Source: an uncultured Dechloromonas sp. (lineage in GTDB: Bacteria > Pseudomonadota > Gammaproteobacteria > Burkholderiales > Rhodocyclaceae). Taken from it: a DNA stretch of 17,504 bases. Made by a program: the position numbers and the translations under genes. Location of the stretch: NCBI GenBank assembly GCA_937996725.1, contig CALKUR010000026.1, positions 1-17,504 on the forward strand, in the 5' to 3' direction. Below the pieces are notes generated by a model that was not told where the DNA came from, ran no database searches, and saw only the letters and a list, made by a program, of their open reading frames with translations. Every line of letters starts with the position of its first letter. The stretch's first letter is position 1. Positions 14,025 to 17,504 of the stretch are shown in pieces.

Positions 14025-14806
14025 GCGTGATTACCCCCGATCAACCATTGGACTGCCTGAATCGAAAAAACGCCGAGCAGGATCATGGCCATCTGCAATG
14101 CGGTCGCTTTAATCTCTGCACGCTTATGCAAGCCGGGAATCAGATCGGCCACGGAGACATAGATCAGGCTCGATGCGGCGACGGCCAATAGAAACGGGAC
14201 CCACACTTCCATACCGGAGAAGAGCAAATAGGCGAGCACTGCCCCGGCGAGCGTAGTAATGCTGGCGAGCAGGTTGAGCACCACGGCTTTGACGCGACTG
14301 AAGCCGGCGTGAATCAGAATGACGAAGTCACCGGTTTCCTGCGGAATTTCATGCGCGATGATGGCGATCGCGGCGACGATACCGATTTCGATGCCGCCCA
14401 TAAACGCGGCGGCAATGAGAATACCGTCGACGAAGTTATGCACGGCATCGCCGATCAGAATCAGCCAGCCCGATGCGCGCGAACTATGGGTGTCCGCCGG
14501 ATGCTCATGCGCCTCGCAATGATGCTCGTGACAATGCCGCCACAGCACCAGCTTTTCCAGCAGGAAGAAAAAAAGGATACCGCCAAGCACGGTGAGCAAA
14601 ACAGCGTCGATGTTGCCCGAGTGCTCCAGCGCATGCGGCAGAAGATCAAGAAAAACTGCGCCCAGCATGGCGCCGATGGCATAGGACACCATCACGGGCA
14701 CGATGCGCGGATGGGTCGCCAACGATGCGAGCAAGGACACCACCGTACTGGCCAGCGACCCGGCAAGGCACATCAGAATGATCCAGGTCAGCGGCGAGAA
14801 ACTCAT
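14021..14806 (-). CDS. ZIP family metal transporter
   Basis: An inner-membrane divalent-metal importer (zinc or related) of the ZIP superfamily, 261 residues with about eight hydrophobic segments. The paired metal-site motifs are HNFVDG at 123-128 and HEIPQE at 152-157. A His-rich cytoplasmic-type loop at 91-107 (with HCHEHHCEAHEH) lies between segments 3 and 4, as in many ZIPs. ATG(14806) begins right before the first hydrophobic helix. The frame remains open farther upstream but runs into pgeF and has no membrane-protein look there. A perfect -10 box lies 34 bases upstream. The stop overlaps the phaC start (ATGA). Specificity (zinc, iron or manganese) cannot be read from sequence. Confidence 0.92.
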   Translation of the reverse strand: MSFSPLTWIILMCLAGSLASTVVSLLASLATHPRIVPVMVSYAIGAMLGAVFLDLLPHALEHSGNIDAVLLTVLGGILFFFLLEKLVLWRHCHEHHCEAHEHPADTHSSRASGWLILIGDAVHNFVDGILIAAAFMGGIEIGIVAAIAIIAHEIPQETGDFVILIHAGFSRVKAVVLNLLASITTLAGAVLAYLLFSGMEVWVPFLLAVAASSLIYVSVADLIPGLHKRAEIKATALQMAMILLGVFSIQAVQWLIGGNHA

Positions 14807-14839
14807 GGGGTGCTTTAGCGAAGTTCGGTGGAGTCGATC

Positions 14840-14845
14840 ATTATA
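14840..14845 (-). promoter_or_regulatory. Candidate -10 box for the ZIP-phaC operon
   Basis: A perfect TATAAT on the minus strand lies in the 47-base gap between pgeF and the ZIP gene. A start near 14834 would give a leader of about 28 bases. No good TTGACA-like hexamer is found at 16-18 bases upstream (best seen: ATCTGG or GATCTG inside the pgeF end), so the call rests on the -10 match and the location. Confidence 0.35.
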
Positions 14846-14853
14846 GGGTGGGA

Positions 14854-15606
14854 TTATTCCAACCAGATCAGCGAGGCCATACGGCCAGTTACCGGATCGC
14901 GCCGGTAGGAATAAAAACGGTCCCTCAGCGTATAGGTACACAGGCCACTCAGGGTGATGTCTTTAATGCCCTGCGCACGCAGACGATTGACGGCTAGCGC
15001 CGGTAAATCCGCAAGATATTTGCCCTTGGCGATCGGATGCAAGCGGAAACAAGTCGCATTCTGCGCATTTCGGTTAACGAAGGCATCAACGACATCCTGC
15101 CCCACTTCGAAAGCCGTCGGCCCGATGGCAGGACCCAGCCATACGGTGAGATCTTGATGCGTCACGCCGGGCACAAGGATCATGGCATTGATCAATTGCT
15201 CGACCACGCCAGCCGCCAGGCCGCGCCAACCGGCATGCGCCGCGCCAACCACCCGCGCCTGCTTATCTGCCACCAGCACGGGCAGGCAATCGGCCGTCAT
15301 GATGGCGCAGGCAATACCGGGCGTTTGCGTCATGACGGCATCGGCTTCGGGGCTGACCGCAGAGGGTTCGTTCAGCGCCAGCACGTGGGTGCCATGCACC
15401 TGCGTCATCCAGATGGGGGCAACACCAGCGGCATCGACAAGTGCCTGACGATTGCTAGCGACATGGGCGATGTCGTCGCCCACATGATCACCGAGATTAA
15501 AACCTCCGTAGGGTTGGGGACCCCGCCCGCATTCAGTCTGCAACGCTTTCACGCCCGCCGGCAGATGCCAGTCGGGCACAAAGGCGGGCAAGCCGGCCAG
15601 ATTCAT
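14854..15606 (-). CDS. pgeF: Peptidoglycan editing factor / purine nucleoside phosphorylase (YfiH)
   Basis: A Cu-oxidase_4 / laccase-domain protein. Relatives were first called polyphenol oxidases. They are now tied to peptidoglycan editing (removing mis-joined muropeptide precursors) and to purine nucleoside phosphorolysis. The 250-residue protein has the three expected metal ligands in the usual places: His71 (QVHG), Cys107 (TADCLPV) and His124 (AAHAGWRG). The ATG directly follows the rluD stop (TAAATG), so the two genes are almost surely translated from one message; this rluD-yfiH pair is widely conserved. There is no signal peptide, so it acts in the cytoplasm. Which of the reported activities matters here cannot be told from sequence. 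Confidence 0.93.
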   Translation of the reverse strand: MNLAGLPAFVPDWHLPAGVKALQTECGRGPQPYGGFNLGDHVGDDIAHVASNRQALVDAAGVAPIWMTQVHGTHVLALNEPSAVSPEADAVMTQTPGIACAIMTADCLPVLVADKQARVVGAAHAGWRGLAAGVVEQLINAMILVPGVTHQDLTVWLGPAIGPTAFEVGQDVVDAFVNRNAQNATCFRLHPIAKGKYLADLPALAVNRLRAQGIKDITLSGLCTYTLRDRFYSYRRDPVTGRMASLIWLE

Positions 15607-16644
15607 TTAGGCGTCCGCCGCCAGATCGCGGAGATCTTCAAGCAACGCCGCCAGATCGGCCGGTGCCTGCGCCGTCCATTTCATCGGCTCACCGGTCGTC
15701 GGATGGATGAGGCCAAGCTGGCGCGCATGCAGGGCCTGGCGGCCAAACTGTGCTGCCGGTTGAGGCAACGGATGTCGGCGCCCGCCCAGATAGGTTTCGT
15801 CGCCGACCAGTGGGTGGCCGAGGTGCGCCATATGGACGCGGATCTGATGCGTACGACCGGTTTCCAGCGCGCACTCGACGAGGCTACAGCCGGGGAAGAT
15901 TTCCAGCAGGCGATAGTGCGTGATGGCCTCTTTGCCCTGGCTGGTGACCGCCATACGGGTGCGCTGCCGCGTATCGCGGCCGACCGGTGCGTTGACGATA
16001 CCGTCCACTTTGGGGACGCCACAGACGATGGCGCGGTAGAGCCGCTTGACCGAGCGTGCCTGCAATTGACGCACCAGATGCGTATGGGCCGCCAGCGTTT
16101 TAGCGACGACCATCAGGCCCGACGTGTCCTTATCGAGCCGATGCACGATGCCGGCACGCGGTAAGTGCGCGAATACCGGGTCGTAAGCCAGCAGACCATT
16201 AAGCAAGGTGCCCTGCCAGTTACCGGCCGCCGGGTGCACGACCAGACCGGGTGGCTTGTTGATCACGAGAATCTGATCGTCTTCGTAGACGATCGGCAGA
16301 TCCATGGGTTCTGGCTGGAATTGGCCGGCCTCGGCATCGGTCAGCACCTGATCGGCACGAACCAAGAGCGCTTCCCCACCGTGAATCTTGTGTTTGGGTT
16401 CCAGAACGGTCTTGCCATCGACGTCGACCCGACCAGCTTTGACCCACTGCTGCAAGCGATTGCGGGAATGTTCGGGCATCATATCGGCCAACACCTGATC
16501 AAGGCGGCCCCCATCCGCTGCAATCATGTTGATGGGGCTGCCACCGCCCTGCGTGATATCATCTGCGGCGTTGTCATCTAGGTCCTCCAGAGCCTCCGGA
16601 GGCAGTTCTTCGATGCGTTTGACGGGTTCGGGCTGCGTTTTCAT
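15607..16644 (-). CDS. rluD: 23S rRNA pseudouridine synthase, RluD type
   Basis: Makes the conserved pseudouridines of helix 69 (1911, 1915, 1917 in E. coli) in 23S rRNA. The 345-residue product has an acidic N-terminal extension of about 45 residues, an S4 domain (about 46-94, with SRNRLQQWVKAGRVDVDG), and the RluA-family catalytic domain. HRLDKDTSG at 168-176 gives Asp171 as catalytic residue. GRTHQIRVHMAHLGHPLVGD is typical of the group. ATG(16644) is chosen because the longer frame, open to 16707, would run into the divergent bamD start and lacks family similarity. The gene is followed without a gap by pgeF. RluD is preferred over RluC because of the pgeF and bamD neighbours. Confidence 0.93.
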   Translation of the reverse strand: MKTQPEPVKRIEELPPEALEDLDDNAADDITQGGGSPINMIAADGGRLDQVLADMMPEHSRNRLQQWVKAGRVDVDGKTVLEPKHKIHGGEALLVRADQVLTDAEAGQFQPEPMDLPIVYEDDQILVINKPPGLVVHPAAGNWQGTLLNGLLAYDPVFAHLPRAGIVHRLDKDTSGLMVVAKTLAAHTHLVRQLQARSVKRLYRAIVCGVPKVDGIVNAPVGRDTRQRTRMAVTSQGKEAITHYRLLEIFPGCSLVECALETGRTHQIRVHMAHLGHPLVGDETYLGGRRHPLPQPAAQFGRQALHARQLGLIHPTTGEPMKWTAQAPADLAALLEDLRDLAADA

Positions 16645-16705
16645 GAGGCGTAGTCTAGCGGTTATCGGCTCTGTCGACCATTTCAACCGAGACACCTTCG
16701 CCTGC

Positions 16706-17504
16706 ATGTTTCACCGTTTCTTCCGCGCACTAAATTCCGGATTGCCTATCAGAGCCGCCCTTGTCGGTGGTTTGGCTGTGCTGGCGCTTTCCGGTTTATC
16801 CGGTTGCGCCCTGTTCCAGGAAGATACCGATCCGACCAAAGGCTGGTCTGCCAATAAGCTGTACACGACAGCCAAAGAGTCGCTCGAAGAAGGCAACTAC
16901 GAGCAGGCCGTTAAATACTACGAAAAACTTGAGGCGCGTTACCCGTACGGCACTTATGCCCAACAGGCACAGATTGAAACGGCCTATGCGCATTACAAGG
17001 CCAACGAGCCGGCCGAGGGCAATGCCGCCGCCGACCGCTTTATCAAGCTGCACCCGAATCACCCGAACCTCGACTACGTCTACTATCTGAAAGGCATGAT
17101 CGGGTTTAACGAAGATCTGGGCTACGGTGGTTACATCATGCAGCAGGATCCGACCGAGCGTGACCCGAAGAGCATGCGCGAGTCTTTCCTGGCCTTTCGT
17201 TATCTCTACGACCATTTCCCGAACAGTAAGTACCGCGACGATGCCGCCAAGCGCATGATCTATCTGGTCAACGCGCTGGCCTCGCATGAATTACACGTGG
17301 CCAACTTTTACGTACGCCGAGGCGCTTGGTTGGCGGCGGCGAACCGCGCACAGGATGTCGTTCGCTATTACCCCGACGCACCGGCCGTTGAAGAGGCGCT
17401 TGCCGTCATGGCCTACAGCTATGGCCAGCTGGGCTTACCCGATCTGCAAGCCGATAGCGACCGTATTCTGCGCAAGAACTACCCGAACAGTCGGTTCCTG
17501 ACCC
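16706..17504 (+). CDS. bamD: Outer membrane assembly lipoprotein BamD (3' end cut by window)
   Basis: BamD (ComL) is the essential lipoprotein of the BAM complex that inserts beta-barrel proteins into the outer membrane. The frame runs from ATG(16706) to the window end, 266 codons without a stop. A signal peptide with a hydrophobic core (about 17-30) ends in the lipobox LSGC, with Cys34 as the lipidated residue. TPR repeats follow; visible units include the YTTAKESLEEGNYEQAVKYY region (about 51-70), the ADRFIKLHPNHPNLDYVYYL region, the YLYDHFPNSKY region and the RAQDVVRYYPDAP region. The length already reached and the final RKNYPNSRFL segment suggest that only a few to some 20 codons are missing. 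The start is divergent from rluD, 61 bases away. No strong ribosome site is seen. Confidence 0.93.
   Translation, partial: MFHRFFRALNSGLPIRAALVGGLAVLALSGLSGCALFQEDTDPTKGWSANKLYTTAKESLEEGNYEQAVKYYEKLEARYPYGTYAQQAQIETAYAHYKANEPAEGNAAADRFIKLHPNHPNLDYVYYLKGMIGFNEDLGYGGYIMQQDPTERDPKSMRESFLAFRYLYDHFPNSKYRDDAAKRMIYLVNALASHELHVANFYVRRGAWLAAANRAQDVVRYYPDAPAVEEALAVMAYSYGQLGLPDLQADSDRILRKNYPNSRFLT

Noticed and set aside
15037..16164. Long plus-strand open frame of 375 codons opposite pgeF and rluD
   Set aside because: It lies wholly antisense to two well-recognised genes, spans their junction and has a His/Arg/Gln-rich composition typical of shadow frames in GC-rich DNA.
16645..16705. Promoters in the rluD-bamD divergent gap
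   Set aside because: TTGAAA occurs on the minus strand, but no good -10 box lies at 16-18 bases, and nothing convincing is seen on the plus strand.

Overview
The window looks like ordinary chromosomal core DNA from a moderately GC-rich betaproteobacterium. The evidence is the neighbour set rluD/bamD, scpA-scpB-rluB and a class I polyhydroxyalkanoate locus (phaC, phaB, phaR). I cannot name the genus. I see no mobile elements, CRISPR arrays, tRNAs or rRNAs. There is no stretch longer than about 175 bases without a gene. No large undescribed system is evident, so the interest lies in single-gene oddities and in the short intergenic regions.

Layout. (1) Positions 1-103 lie downstream of rluB and hold a good -10 box, several hairpins and a terminator-like hairpin with a T-run on the minus strand. 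They may be a small RNA or leader, or the start of an unseen gene. (2) Positions 104-6239 form a tightly packed minus-strand gene string, in transcription order: PHP-domain phosphoesterase, Sua5/YciO/YrdC-family protein, M50 site-2-protease-like membrane protein, trpS, scpA, scpB, rluB. It mixes RNA maturation, aminoacylation and chromosome condensation. (3) On the plus strand are a gamma-carbonic-anhydrase-like protein and an Hsp33 homologue that has lost all four redox-switch cysteines. (4) Back on the minus strand, rimO is followed after 2 bases by a GlcD/DLD-type FAD oxidase. (5) The PHA region, minus strand in transcription order, is ZIP metal transporter, phaC, phaB, phaR. The ZIP gene and phaC overlap by ATGA. 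phaB and phaR are separated by a strong terminator whose loop contains the likely phaR -35 box. (6) rluD and pgeF abut on the minus strand. bamD starts divergently from rluD and runs off the right edge, probably only a few codons short of its end.

How it fits together. PhaB makes (R)-3-hydroxybutyryl-CoA, PhaC polymerises it and PhaR is the usual PHA-responsive repressor; no beta-ketothiolase gene (phaA) is present here. Short TTGCnnTGC elements upstream of both phaB and phaR could be PhaR sites. RluB, RluD, RimO and TrpRS are translation-machinery genes. ScpA and ScpB act with SMC. BamD is an outer-membrane assembly lipoprotein.

Best second looks: the cysteine-free Hsp33, the iron-sulfur-type cysteine motif in TrpRS, the structured stretch at the left edge, and the terminator/promoter overlap before phaR.
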